DNA of 64,000 nt from Prochilodus magdalenae. Lineage: Eukaryota > Chordata > Actinopteri > Characiformes > Prochilodontidae. The DNA is taken from positions 1-64,000 of the forward strand of contig JAMWET010004114.1 in the NCBI GenBank assembly GCA_024036415.1, read 5' to 3'. This document shows, in pieces, positions 12,901 to 24,806 of the stretch (positions within the stretch are counted from its first letter, which is position 1; every line of letters begins with the position of its first letter). The notes under the pieces were generated by a model, which ran no database searches, had not been told where the DNA came from, and saw only the letters and a program-made list of their open reading frames with translations. The translations under genes and the position numbers were made by a program.

Positions 12901-13184
12901 CCTACCTGTACCAAGGTAGAATTGATTGTTCAGTCACTAAAATTAATTTTTGATAACTATGGACTGTTTAGCAACTATGATGACTTATTGCCTGTTGTGC
13001 AACTCATATATACTGTGCTACTAGATGATGTCACCTTGTAACAACAGAAAATAGAGTGTTTCTCCCTCTGGTGTGTAGTTTAGGCTTTAAAAACAACTAT
13101 TCTATAAAGTAGTATTGATTATTCAGCAACTAAAATGTATTATTTGGTTTGTAGTTTAGGATTTAAAAACATTTACATGCACAC
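12901..13184. repeat. Scattered units of the 21/42-bp AT-rich repeat
   Basis: Words such as GATTGTTCAGTCACTAAAAT and GATTATTCAGCAACTAAAAT continue the AT-rich family of the neighbouring blocks. A phrase containing CTCCCTCTGGTGTGTAGTT occurs twice (near 12870 and 13065), marking a short local duplication. Confidence 0.5.
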
Positions 13185-13335
13185 CATACTCTATATGTGG
13201 CACAATAGATAACAGGACTACCTGCCAGTTAGCCACCACCCTATATGGAAGACTAGGCTTCAATTCTCGGTCTGGGTGACTATGCTGTGCTACACCAATA
13301 AGAGTCCCCATGCCGTAAATGTGAAGGAAAAAAGG
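13185..13335 (+). mobile_element. tRNA-derived SINE, truncated
   Basis: Shares GATAACAGGACTACCTGCC, the B-box-like TTCAATTCTCGGTCTGGGTG, and GCTGTGCTACACCAATAAGA with the SINEs at 53.2 and 59.3 kb. The middle of the element is deleted and the end ATGCCGTAAATGTG matches the usual tail. It is a dead retroposon and not a tRNA gene. Confidence 0.65.
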
Positions 13336-14103
13336 AGGAGCATAACAACTCCGCTTTAATCATTATTCCCATTATGCAATATATTAATATCACTGATATA
13401 GAAATTAATCAAATTAAAGGTTATTTAATGATGAAGTATTTTTGATGAAGTAAATACATATTCAATAATAGGAATGCAACCCCATAATCATGACATGGAA
13501 GGTAAAGAGCATCCTGAGATACTGCAGGATGGAGTGACTGTACAGGCTGGAGTGAGGAGGAAAGCTGTGAACACATGCTTCTTCACTGCAGACCAAGTGT
13601 GTCTAAGTGCCAGTAAGAAGTGTGTGTAAGTGCCTGGCCCATTAACTCAGTGGGGAAAAAAGCCCTGTGGTGAGTGACAGATCATTTGTGGGAATCAAAT
13701 CCTGGGATTTCAAATGGACCATCTGATGCATAAAAATTATGCCTAAAAACCTGAAAACGTATGACGGGGGTGTGCTGGTACGGGTACAGCGATCTAGATA
13801 AGGTTAAATCACTTTATAGAATTTTTCCATCTGGCTCAAAATGAGAAACACTAGTTTTAACACTTCACTCGAGAAGATGGAGTTGACTCAGAGTTCCTCC
13901 CCAATTAGTTTAAAACTGTGGCTACAGGGGCCCCATTTGTGCCTTTTACTTACACCCCCGAAATGACTAAACCGGCACCCGTCCACCAAGTCTAGCACAG
14001 TCATTCCTATTTCTCTACTTCAAAAGAACATTACAATGCAAAATTTGAGTTTGAAATTTAAACCATTGAAAATGGTTACTGCTCCCCATAAGCTACAAAA
14101 TAA
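13336..14103. other. Unassigned sequence, no gene seen
   Basis: Mixed unique sequence with no supported gene, RNA or repeat. Confidence 0.5.
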
Positions 14104-14723
14104 TAATGGCCTCCAGAAGGAAGTGTGGGACTGCAGTGCTATGGGGAAGGAAGATAAAGGTCACCAGGAACAATAAATGATAACTCCAGACTGATATGGG
14201 AAATATTTATTGAGCTACACATACAGAAGTAGTGTCTCTAAGCATGGCGTGGGGTTGCCAGATTTGCTAACACAACATGCCAGACGTCTCGGCACATAGT
14301 GGTAGAGGTTCCTAATGGTGTCCTGCAATAATCCTTCCCATGCAGCTTGAATATTCTCATTCTGGACATGTGACGCATGATACCCAACGTTCATCTTGGC
14401 GCTGACCACAATGCCTTCGCGGATTCGCTGCTGAAGATGACCTGCTGCCATTCTGAGTTACTCCATGACAGTTTGGCATGACACCATCGCAGTCTTTGGC
14501 GATGTTGACGTGGTGTTAAGGACAGTTGTCGTAACGGTCTGCATGCATGTAGTCCTGTGTCTGAATCACTGAATAGGACGGCTTACTGAATATCCGCAGT
14601 CATGGCTGTTGGGTCGGTCAGGTACAGTGATCAGGCCCATCCTTGCTTATATCACATACACAGCCAAAGGTGAAACTTGAAGCAAGTCTCACCATGTCAA
14701 ACCCACCCACTAAGTCTCCAGAA
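14104..14723 (-). mobile_element. Tc1-like relic, internally deleted, minus orientation
   Basis: Same family as 3265-4514. The left end has CCAGAAGGAAGTGTGGGACTG, matching CCAGAAGGAAGTGTCGGACT at 62.3 kb. The interior has TTATTGAGCTACACATACAG, and the right part ends in GTCAAACCCACCCACTAAG. The transposase region is reduced to about 80 codons with stops. At about 620 bp it is roughly half the length of the 3.3-4.5 kb structure. Confidence 0.7.
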
Positions 14724-15424
14724 TAGAGCTGCTTTTCTTTACGTTTAACGAAAAAACAATTGGAATATAACTCAGACAGGCTGGGAACAAAAATCCTGTT
14801 ATCTAATGTAATTGTTGGTGCCTATGTCAGCTTCTTCAGTGCATGGAGGCACTGAGCAACCCTGAACTGATTTGTTAGAGGCGCCACACGGCTGCAGCAT
14901 TATTATCCTTTAAATGAATAGCACCTCGTAACAAGCAAAATCACATCAAGGTTTATTCCTCTGCTTTAATCACATCCGTAAAGTCAGATGGAGAGAATGC
15001 AGTTGGCACGAAGCCCGCCGGCCTGATTAAGGCTTAATGCCAGAAACGTTTTGTCTGTCTTACTGAGAGAATGAAATGAAAATACCCAAATGAAACTCGC
15101 ATTTTTAGTGCGTTCCCTCTTGTCAAGCGCTCATTCCCGCAGTCATAGCATGGCGAAACTCTCTGAATAGGAGTAAATGGCATTTCCCACTGTGCTGCAC
15201 CATAAGTGTGTAACATGCAAGAATACACTATCGGCTAAACACTGAAGGCAGTGATTTAGGCTGGTTTCTCAGAGCAGCTTGGGACTTGTGAAGGCATTCA
15301 AACAGGTGAATACATTCATCTCCTTTGTGTTTTTCTCAGTTTGCCTTTAGAAATAACACATTTTTAATGCTTTAGGACTTGCCTGTATTTGTAGTGCATG
15401 AATGGTGGGCAGAAAATGAATAAC
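14724..15424. other. Unassigned sequence, no gene seen
   Basis: Ordinary unique sequence. 14930-15240 is less AT-rich than its surroundings. No gene is supported. Confidence 0.5.
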
Positions 15425-16640
15425 CATAATAAACTACTATTGATTATTCAGTAACTGATATAAATTAATCAGCAAGTAGAATTAATTATTAAGTAGCTAC
15501 TGTAGATTATCCCATAACTACTATAAATTACTAAGTAACTACTATGGATTATCCAGTAACTACTATTAATTACTAAGTAACTACCATGGACAATCCCGTA
15601 ACTACTATTAATTACTAAGTAACTACTATAGATTGTCCAGTAAGTACTATTAATTACTAAGTAACTACTATGGATTATCCTGTAACTACTATAAATTACT
15701 AAGTAACTACTATGGATTATCAGTAACTACTATTAATTACTAAGTAACTACCATGGATTATCCAGTAAATACTATTAATTACTAAGTAACTACTATGGAT
15801 TATCCCGTAACTACTATAAATTACTAAGTAACTACTATGGATTATCCCGTAACTACTATAAATTACTAAATAACTACTATGGATTATCAGTAACTACTAT
15901 TAATTACTAAGTAACTACCATGGATTATCCCGTAACTACTATTAATTACTAAGTAACTACTATGGATTATCCAGTAAATATTAATAATTACTAAGTAACT
16001 ACCATGGATTATCCAGTAACTATTATTAATTATTAAGTAACTACTATGGATTATCCACTAAATACTATTAATTACTAAGTAACTACCATGAATTATCCAG
16101 TAACTATTATAAATTATTAAGTAACTACTATGGATTATCCACTAAGTACTATTAATTAATAAGTTACTACTATGGATTATCAAGTAACTACTATTAATTA
16201 TTAAGTAACTACTATGGATTATCCACTAAGTACTATTAATTAATGAATTACTACTATGGATTATCAAGTAACTACTATTAATTAATAAGTAACTACTATG
16301 GATTATCCACTAAGTGCTATTAATTAATAAGTTACTACTATGGATTATCAAGTAACTACTATTAATTATTAAGTAACTACTATGGATTAGCCAGTAAGTA
16401 CTATTAATTAGTAAGAAACTACTATGGATTATCAAGTAAGTATTATTAATTACTCAGTAACTACCATGGATTATCCAGTAACTACTATTAGGTACTAAGA
16501 AACTACTATAGATAATTCAGTAGCAAGTTAATTATTAACTACTATTCATTAGTAAGTACTTGCTATAGATCATCCAGTAACTGCTATTAATTATTAAGTT
16601 ACTGCTATGGATTTTCCAGTAACTCATAAGGATTAATCAA
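15425..16640. repeat. AT-rich minisatellite, 42-bp unit made of two 21-bp halves
   Basis: The unit alternates ATTACTAAGTAACTACTATGG with a half beginning ATTATCCAGTAACTACTATT. About 28 units are present. Copies are cleanest at 15.5-16.0 kb and diverge towards both ends. The same half-unit appears in decayed form at 10.9-12.5, 12.9-13.2 and 16.8-17.1 kb, so one repeat family covers much of a 6 kb territory. Confidence 0.93.
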
Positions 16641-17110
16641 CATCCATGGTGACGTATTATCTGTTATTCAACTAATATTAGTGTTAATTACATTAAATGT
16701 GAAAATTTGGCTGAATTATTCAGAATTATCCATTAAAAAGTAAAGACTGTAGTAATTATTATGCAGTCATGCATTTCTATGCTTTTGCACTTGCTTGTAT
16801 TTTCAATGCATGAATGGTAGGAAGAAAACCACTAACCCCCAAATTCTTAATTCTAATATGAATGACTAAATAACTACTATGAATTCAGCAACTATTTGAC
16901 TAATTAGCATACTATATATTAGTTATGCAGTTATATATATAGTTATATATATATACTGTTAATTCAATAAATAGTGAAGAATTTACAGATTTTTTTGTTT
17001 TATTTTCTGTTATTACTATAGATTATCCAGTAACTACTATGAAGTTTTCAATAACTACTATAAATTAATTATTAATTACTATAGACCTACCAGTCCATAT
17101 TGAAATGTAT
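16641..17110. repeat. Decayed right edge of the AT-rich array
   Basis: Scattered GATTATCCAGTAACTACTAT and TTCAATAACTACTATAAAT units amid very AT-rich sequence, including a short TATATA run near 16930-16970. Confidence 0.6.
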
Positions 17111-17289
17111 CGTGTTGGACTTATGCTGTGCCTAACTTATCTTCTCTCTAGGTAGGAGCACTTTATTAGACCAAACAACTCACTATGGATCTATTCAGGG
17201 TTTGCCTTTGTCATTCAAATCTCCTGAGCAGGTATTATACTTATGTATCATAATTTTAATAAATCTGAAGCCTACACGTCTTTATATCT

Positions 17290-17660
17290 GTCCCAGGTTT
17301 TATCACATCCTCTGTGGCCCAGGTCCATAACCTTGGTGTTGTGTTGGACGCTACACATTCTCTGGAGGCTCATATTAACCATCAAACTAAAATTAGCTTC
17401 CCCCATATTAAGAACATTGGCAGATTGCATCCTTTGCTCTCTGACTCTGTAGCTGAGACCATTATACATGCCTTCATGACATCCAGACTTTGCAATTATA
17501 ATTGGAATTCAGTCCTAGTTGGGTTTCCCATTAGTAGTCTACAGAAGCTGCCGTAAGTCCAGAACTAACTTCTGGTTTTTGAATTATTACATGGTTTGGC
17601 TCCTGATTACCTTTCTGCTCCGTTGTTGAGATCCCATCCTTCACGTTCACCCTAGTCTGC
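17290..17660 (+). mobile_element. L2/CR1-type LINE fragment (reverse transcriptase C-terminal region)
   Basis: Plus-strand translation at 17314-17556 gives NLGVVLDATHSLEAHINHQT, then LSDSVAETIIHAFMTSRL and LVGFPISSLQKL. This is the pattern seen after the reverse transcriptase core of fish L2/CR1-type LINE ORF2. The sequence up to 17660 continues with a decayed stretch in the same family style (a frame reading LHGLAPDYLSA-like). It is 5'-truncated with stops and is a dead fragment. Confidence 0.75.
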
Positions 17661-19832
17661 TGATGCTCATTCGTTATCTGACCCTTCTGCCAAATCTTGC
17701 TGAGTATAACTCATCTTTGGTATTGGCTCTTGGCATCATCTATTTGCATATTGTTTTCTTTTATTACTCACAATCTCTGTGTTGTCCTTCCTCTAGTCTG
17801 CCTTTTTCCATTGTGTGTGCTTGTTTCCTATGTTCCACAGTTACTTGCTGGGCCACATTGCTGTTGGCTGTAAATGCAAGGGACCATGAACCTAATGCTC
17901 ATTCTAATTCTACGACAGCTCAGTTGCACAGTGGTAACTTAACAACATTATGTAGATCTAACTTAAACCTACTTTCCTGCTTTACTTGGTGAAACATAAC
18001 CACATTGAGCTGAATATGATCCATTTAAAATACACTAAAGAGCATCTTAAAAACTGCATGAAACCACTTCCCATAAGAATTTTAATTAAATTCAACATTA
18101 AATTTTTGGGTAATACATGAAAATAGCCCGTCCAGTCAGTTAGAACTTACTCAAATCACTTTAGTGTGAATTATTTAAGTCAATTATGTATAATTTATTT
18201 AATCAAGAGATACCTAACACAGTTGTGTGGGAGCGGTTGACATAACATTTTTAAGTAAAATCACCATTTTATTTTTAGAGTGTATGGTGATAGAGCTTAC
18301 AGCGTTGTTGGCCAAAAGTTATAAAATCTTATCCCCCTGTATCTTCAAACATGCCCCTTATATTTGCCCATATATATTTTTAAGAGGTATCTAAAAACTT
18401 ATATTTCAATATCGCTTTTCCTTATGTGCTACATATATGCTAGTTCTGAAAGATTTTAAGGTTGTGTTTTAATGTGTTGTGTAATTTTATGTTCTGTATT
18501 TTCCATTTTGCTACTATTATGTTGTTTTCATTGAATTGTAAAAATTCCTTAAATGCCATGAAAGCATTCATAAGCAATGGGATGTTATTATTATCATTAT
18601 TGTTGGAGCCATTTATTGTGTGTTTTGATTTAAATACATATTGTAAATGTTGTAACAGAATTTGAGTTATATTTCTAATGTATGACTATTTGAAGCTTTG
18701 GCATTTGAGTGATATAACAACTTAGACATGTATTGGTTTTTGTTTGTGATGCAATCTGATTGGCTTCTGAGTTCACAGGAGCATCACAGTGTTTTGGTCA
18801 TCACAATATTTAATTTAAGTCAAGAATTCAACTTTGTTTTGTATTATTAAGTTCATAGTAAAGATGCAAACTAGAAAAAAAGTTTGGATTGAAAACTTTT
18901 CATTTATTTACACGGTTAGGTTCAAGGCTAGTGAGTTAGCAGGCTGCACTTACAATTATTATGTGCTAGTCTATGCTGGCCAGCATGTGAATATGTACAC
19001 AAGAGACTGGATACTGCCTTTAGTGCTGAAGGCACTTTGATTCTGAGTGAGGACCTCAGGTCCTCAGGTCATACTTTGTTACATGCTTTCAAAGCTCCAC
19101 CTTTAATGCTGTTGTTACTGTCGTTATAATTTTCATTTTAAAGTAGTCCATTTTTAGCCTTATCTTAATTGTGCCCCTCTTTACAGCACTTGGAGCCGGC
19201 AGGGGTGTAGCGGGCGGAGTGGTTGCCCCAGGCCTCGCCACAGGGAGGCCAGCATATCTGACCAAAACTGCTTCAATAAACAAATAAATAACTCACTTTT
19301 TTATTGGGGCAACCAGTAACTTCAAACTTCAGCTTTAGATATTAGACATATTTAACATTCGCGATTTACAAACATGGCAGCCCCAACTGGCCTGGGAGAA
19401 GAATTAGGGTGAGGGGTGGGTGGATTGTAGACACCCCGGGGTATCTGGGAAGATCACTATTTAAGATCACCCTGATATCACAAGGCCTGTTGTAACTGGG
19501 TGGTTAACTGATTATCCTATAGTGTGGGCCAGGCATTACTCTGCAGTGTGGTTAGCAATCATGCTAGCTTGTGTATTAGCTAGACAAACTGAAGTTTAAG
19601 TACACTTTAAAGGAAGCTGGCTTTAAACCTCAGCTAAATTAGCTAATGCACTACTTAGCATGGAAGCTAGCCAAACCTTTCAAGCTGATTTGCCCTTTTA
19701 ATTTAGCAAATAGATCATTTTGTTTTGTTTATCAGCCTGGAGGTTATTCCATTATGAAAGGCTCACTGTGCAGTGTGCATTGCAAGTGTGCTACCTTGTT
19801 AGCATAATAACTAACAATAGCAACATAGCCTG
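17661..19832. other. Unassigned AT-rich sequence, no gene seen
   Basis: Mostly unique and AT-rich. 17661-18000 may still be decayed LINE 3' sequence. 19180-19290 is locally GC-rich (CAGGCCTCGCCACAGGGAGG) and might belong to an old DNA transposon, but I could not find its ends. Confidence 0.5.
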
Positions 19833-20812
19833 CATTCGAAATGGCATACTGCATACTACTCATGTACTAAATCTGCATAGAAGTAGTATGTAGTATGTAG
19901 TATGTAGAACTGAGGTGAACTGAGCAGCATTAGCAGCAGCTAGCTCTAAACAGTGGATACAGTAATAACAGCTCTGAGGTAAATGAGGGTGTTGTGATTG
20001 TAGTGGGGTGTGTTTTTCAGCAGAATGAGCCTCAGAAAGTCAAAATATACAGGTCGGAAGATTAATAAAAGATGAACTCGCTTTAGAGAATCAGTTTTAG
20101 AGTGAATTAGCAGAGGGTAGCTAACAGCTAGGCTAACCGTATTTCAGGTGAACTGAGCAGCGTTAGCAGCAGCTAGCTCTAAACAGTGGATACAGTAATA
20201 ACAGCTCTGAGGTAAATGTGGGAATAGTGGTTGTAGTAGGGTGTGTTTTCAGCAGAATGAGCCTCAGAAAGTTAAAATATATAGGTCTGTAGACTAATAA
20301 AAGCTGAACTCGCTTTTAGAGTGAATTAGCCGAGGGTAGCTAACAGCTAGGCTAACCGTATTTCAGGTGAACTGAGCAGCGTTAGCAGCAGCTAGCTGTT
20401 AACAGTGGATACAGTAATAACAGCTCTGAGGTAAATGTGGGAATAGTGGTTGTAGTGGGGTGTGTGATCATCAGAATGAGCCTCAGAAAGTTAAATATAC
20501 AGGTCTGAAGATTAATAAAAGATGAACTTCGCTTTTAGAGTGGAATAGCCAAGGGTAGCTAACCGCTAGGCAAAACACATTCCAGGTGAACTGAGCAGCG
20601 TTAGCAGCAGCTAGCTCTAAACAGTGAATACAGTAATAACAGCTCTGAGGTAAATGTGAGGTAACTGGTCATGTGACTGTATTCGTATACTACACTGTAG
20701 GTCAGAACTTATTACTGTACTGCATACTACACACAGGGGGCAGTGTGCAGCATATACTACTCTAGTCTGTAGTATGCAGTATAGAAGTTTACCATTTCGA
20801 ACTGTTCCAGAA
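19833..20812. mobile_element. Non-autonomous DNA transposon with an internal tandem repeat
   Basis: The left end TTCGAAATGGCATACTGCAT and right end (CTATACTGCAT and TTCGAAATGG in reverse complement) are inverted repeats. Inside, four tandem copies of about 220 bp begin with GGTGAACTGAGCAGC at about 19913, 20148, 20366 and 20585. Each continues with AGCAGCTAGCT, CAGTGGATACAGTAATAACA and AGAATGAGCCTCAGAAAGT. No transposase is present. The superfamily is not certain; the ends suggest a hAT- or Harbinger-like MITE. Confidence 0.7.
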
Positions 20813-23010
20813 TCTGTAATTCACCCAAAACTATCACATTGGCTTGCATACTTGCTAACTGAAACGCCCTCGTCCTCTGTTCATTAATGTCTCCACATTT
20901 ACTTCATCCTGTCCATCAGATTGAGGGTTTTTCTACAATGAAAAAGCAGTTGTATCTGAAATTGTATTGAACTTGATGCAGCTGCGAGCAGCAGAGTAGT
21001 GTTGCAGTAATGGCTGTGCATGATTGTAGCAAGTAGTAAATAATAGGTTTTGCAATAGTAAGGTTACTGGTCCTAATTTAATCTGTTGTTTGTGTTTTAT
21101 GTTGTTACCCCAAGGTTGAATTTCTTTAGTCTTAAGTCTCGAGTAAATTACATAGTTGGCTGGCCTGGGTCCCCATCCTTGATAGCCACTGATTGCAGTG
21201 TTGGCGTGAGAAGTGCTTATAGGTTTGATTTGGTGCAGTCAGATGTAATTATGGTAGCATAAAGGGTATTGCCCATTAGGAACACAATGCATATCAATGC
21301 CCATTGTACAGAGTGAAAATGGTAGGGTCTATATGATATAGCTTCTTAATGATCTCCTGAGCAGCATACTATGTCGTTTATAGCGTGCAGTGCAAGGAGT
21401 GGTGGGTTCAGGGTAGGGTTTTTTTATTGGTGTAGTTTATATGTATCATGGCCCATCCCTTGCAGTATTGCATGTTAATAAAACAATATGCATAAATCAC
21501 TGCATATGTTATCTCAACAACATATAGCTCCATTACTGTTCAGTGCTTTTGAATGCAATAAATAGCCACCATGTTATTGCTACATCTGAACGCAGTAAAT
21601 GGGCACCATTTGTTTAGCTAGTGAGTGAGGGATGTTGCTGTGCAAATGTTCTCTGGTGTGCGCTGGCAGATGCAGACACTAAACTAGCCATAGGCTATGT
21701 TTCTGCCGAAAACAAGATAGGGCAGGGTGAGGATGCTAAGTGGGTCATCATCGCTCGCATCCGTAGATATTACGTAACACCCCCCTCCCTTCCCATCACT
21801 TGTGTGAATAGTGTATAGGATGCTCAGGCTGTGTTGCAAAAGCAAATATGCTCTTCTTTATGCTGACATGTTCAGATGCTAACTAGTTTCCATTGTAATC
21901 CAAGGGAACGTGTGGGAGTCAACAGCAATTATTCACAAACAAACGAGCGCAAAGCACATTCCGTGAGCTGTCTGTGCTTCATTTCATTAATTAATCAACA
22001 GAGATCCATTTCGAGCGATTTGAACTCAACACATTGTTTGCAATGGAATGCAATAACCAAACCTTTTAGGTCATGCACAGTTTGCACTGCTGAAGCAGAC
22101 ACAAAGGAAGAAGCGCAAAAAGGTATCAGCCTTCCACATCGGTTCCCGTCATGCTTACAATAGGAAGATTTGGCAAGAGCATTCATTAGCTTCGGATCTG
22201 AACGTTCTAGATCCTTCGGCAGGCCCCGTTCCTGCCCCCGTAATGAGAAACAATACAGCATCTGTGATAATGACAGCGCCTGGTTTTATGACTTGCGCAG
22301 TGCAATAGACTCCATGAAGGCACAGAGATTGCTAATAAACCAGAGGCAGGCCATTAATGTGCCAAAGAGTCCAGAAAAACAAAAGATGTACGTCTTTTTC
22401 ATTGTCATTTCTCCTGCGCTTTCTCACTCACGTCACGCCTACGGATTGGGAATGGTGGGGGGAAGAAAAAAAAAGAAAAGCACACTGACATGTGAGACTG
22501 AGCGCGCAGCTGAGCTGACACAACAAATACGTATTCGAATTTTGCCAAATTGACTGTTTGACCATCTGCGATTCGGTGCCGCTCCACGCCAGAATCAAAT
22601 TAGCTCGTTAATGTATTCTGGTCCAAAGGCCTGTGCGGGTTCTTGGGCTAGATGGGATGTCATGAACTTGCTTATTTAGCTCTCACATTCCTAAAGACCC
22701 GCATTATGCTCAAGCTGTGAAAGGGCCCATGTGAACACGGGGAGGGCGGGGGGTTGGGGGTTGCCTATAAGAGCTGCATTCTATAAGTCAATAGGAATTT
22801 ACCATTGAAACGGCATCTGTAATGAAGGAGTTGGTATAGCTTTGCATGAGTTTGCATATGTTGAGAGCTGGAACTAAATATATTAAAATAATATGTGGCC
22901 TAATATTTCTGACATACAAAGAGGCTCCAAATATTGTGTCGGATGTTTTATATATTGGTTTTTTATAAACTTACAAGTGTCCCAGCAGCTTATACTGACC
23001 AGTGTGGTGG
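20813..23010. other. Unique sequence without a supported gene
   Basis: Mixed unique sequence. 21880-22690 is more GC-rich and balanced, with open frames of up to 127 codons on both strands, but none has a recognisable product or splice signals that agree. A segment near 22190-22260 (GTTCTAGATCCTTCGGCAGG) resembles one at 25840-25930. Confidence 0.5.
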
Positions 23011-24806
23011 ACAGTAACTCTGAGAGTGTAATGTGTTAGTGTACTGTAAGTAGCGTGTTGGTGTACAGTAACTCAGTAAGTGTAATGTGTTAGTGTACTG
23101 TAAGTAGTGTGTTGGTGTACAGTAACTCAGTAAGTGTAATGCGTTAGTGTGCTGTAAGTAGTGTGTTGGTGTACAGTAACTCAGTAAGTGTAATGTGTTA
23201 GTGTACTGTAAGTAGTGTGCTGGTGTACAGTAACTCAGTAAGTGTAATGCGTTAGTGTACTGTAAGTAGTGTGTTGGTGTAAAGTAACTCAGTAAGTGTA
23301 ATGCGTTAGTGTGCTGTAAGTAGTGTGTTGGTGTACAGTAACTCAGTAAGTGTAATGCGTTAGTGTACTGTAAGTAGTGTGTTGGTGTACAGTAACTCAG
23401 TAAGTGTAATGCGTTAGTGTACTGTAAGTAGTGTGTTGGTGTAAAGTAACTCAGTAAGTGTAATGTGTTAGTGTGCTGTAAGTAGCGTGTTGGTGTACAG
23501 TAACTCAGTAAGTGTAATGCGTTAGTGTACTGTAAGTAGTGTGCTGGTGTACGGTAACTCAGTAAGTGTAGTGTGTTAGTGTGCTGTAAGTAGCGTGTCG
23601 GTGTACGGTAACTCAGTAAGTGTAATGCGTTAGTGTGCTGTAAGTAGTGTGTCGGTGTACAGTAACAGTAAGTGTAATGCGTTAGTGTGCTGTAAGTAGT
23701 GTGTCGGTGTACAGTAACTCAGTAAGTGTAATGCGTTAGTGTGCTGTAAGTAGTGTGTCGGTGTACAGTAACTCAGTAAGTGTAATGCGTTAGTGTGCTG
23801 TAAGTAGTGTGTCGGTGTAGAGTAACTCAGTAAGTGTAATGCGTTAGTGTACTGTAAGTAGTGTGTCGGTGTAGAGTAACTCAGTAAGTGTAATGCGTTA
23901 GTGTACTGTAAGTAGTGTGTCGGTGTAGAGTAACTCAGTAAGTGTAATGCGTTAGTGTGCTGTAAGTAGCGTGTTGGTGTACAGTAACTCAGTAAGTGTA
24001 ATGCGTTAGTGTACTGTAAGTAGTGTGTCGGTGTACAGTAACTCAGTAAGTGTAATGTGTTAGTGTGCTGTAAGTAGTGTGTCGGTGTACAGTAACTCAG
24101 TAAGTGTAATGCGTTGGTGTACTGTAAATAGCGTGTTGGTGTACAGTAACTCAGTAAGTGTAATGCGTTAGTGTACTGTAAGTAGTGTGTTGGTGTACAG
24201 TAACTCAGTAAGTGTAATGTGTTAGTGTGCTGTAAGTAGCGTGTTGGTGTACAGTAACTCAGTAAGTGTAATGCGTTGGTGTACTGTAAGTAGTGTGTTG
24301 GTGTACAGTAACTCAGTAAGTGTAATGTGTTAGTGTGCTGTAAGTAGTGTGTTGGTGTACAGTAACTCAGTAAGTGTAATGCGTTGGTGTACTGTAAATA
24401 GCGTGTTGGTGTACAGTAACTCAGTAAGTGTAATGCGTTGGTGTACTGTAAATAGCGTGTTGGTGTACAGTAACTCAGTAAGTGTAATGCGTTGGTGTAC
24501 TGTAAATAGCGTGTTGGTGTACAGTAACTCAGTAAGTGTAATGTGTTAGTGTGCTGTAAGTAGTGTGTTGGTGTACAGTAACTCAGTAAGTGTAATGCGT
24601 TGGTGTACTGTAAATAGCGTGTTGGTGTACAGTAACTCAGTAAGTGTAATGCGTTGGTGTACTGTAAATAGCGTGTTGGTGTACAGTAACTCAGTAAGTG
24701 TAATGTGTTAGTGTGCTGTAAGTAGTGTGTTGGTGTACAGTAACTCAGTAAGTGTAATGTGTTGGTGTACTGTAAATAGCGTGTTGGTGTACAGTAACTC
24801 TGTCTA
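23011..24806. repeat. Minisatellite, 54-bp unit, about 33 copies
   Basis: The unit begins AGTGTAATGCGTTAGTGTAC, continues TGTAAGTAGTGTGTTGGTGT and ends ACAGTAACTCAGTA. Because 54 is a multiple of three, one frame at 24349-24549 reads as an 18-residue repeat; that is a by-product. Variants cluster by position: GTGTCGGTGTAGAG in the middle and GTACTGTAAATAGCG near the right end. TACTGTA and TACAGTA in each unit can pair. Confidence 0.96.

Noticed and set aside
19180..21200. Possible larger hAT-like transposon around the 19.8-20.8 kb element
   Set aside because: GC-rich phrases at 19190-19260 and 21160-21190 look transposon-like, but no matching ends or transposase could be found.
22170..22553. 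127-codon plus-strand ORF
   Set aside because: Part of it matches a repeated segment also seen at 25.85 kb; no domain and no matching splice signals.
24349..24549. 66-codon frame with an 18-residue repeat
   Set aside because: Direct by-product of the 54-bp period being divisible by three.
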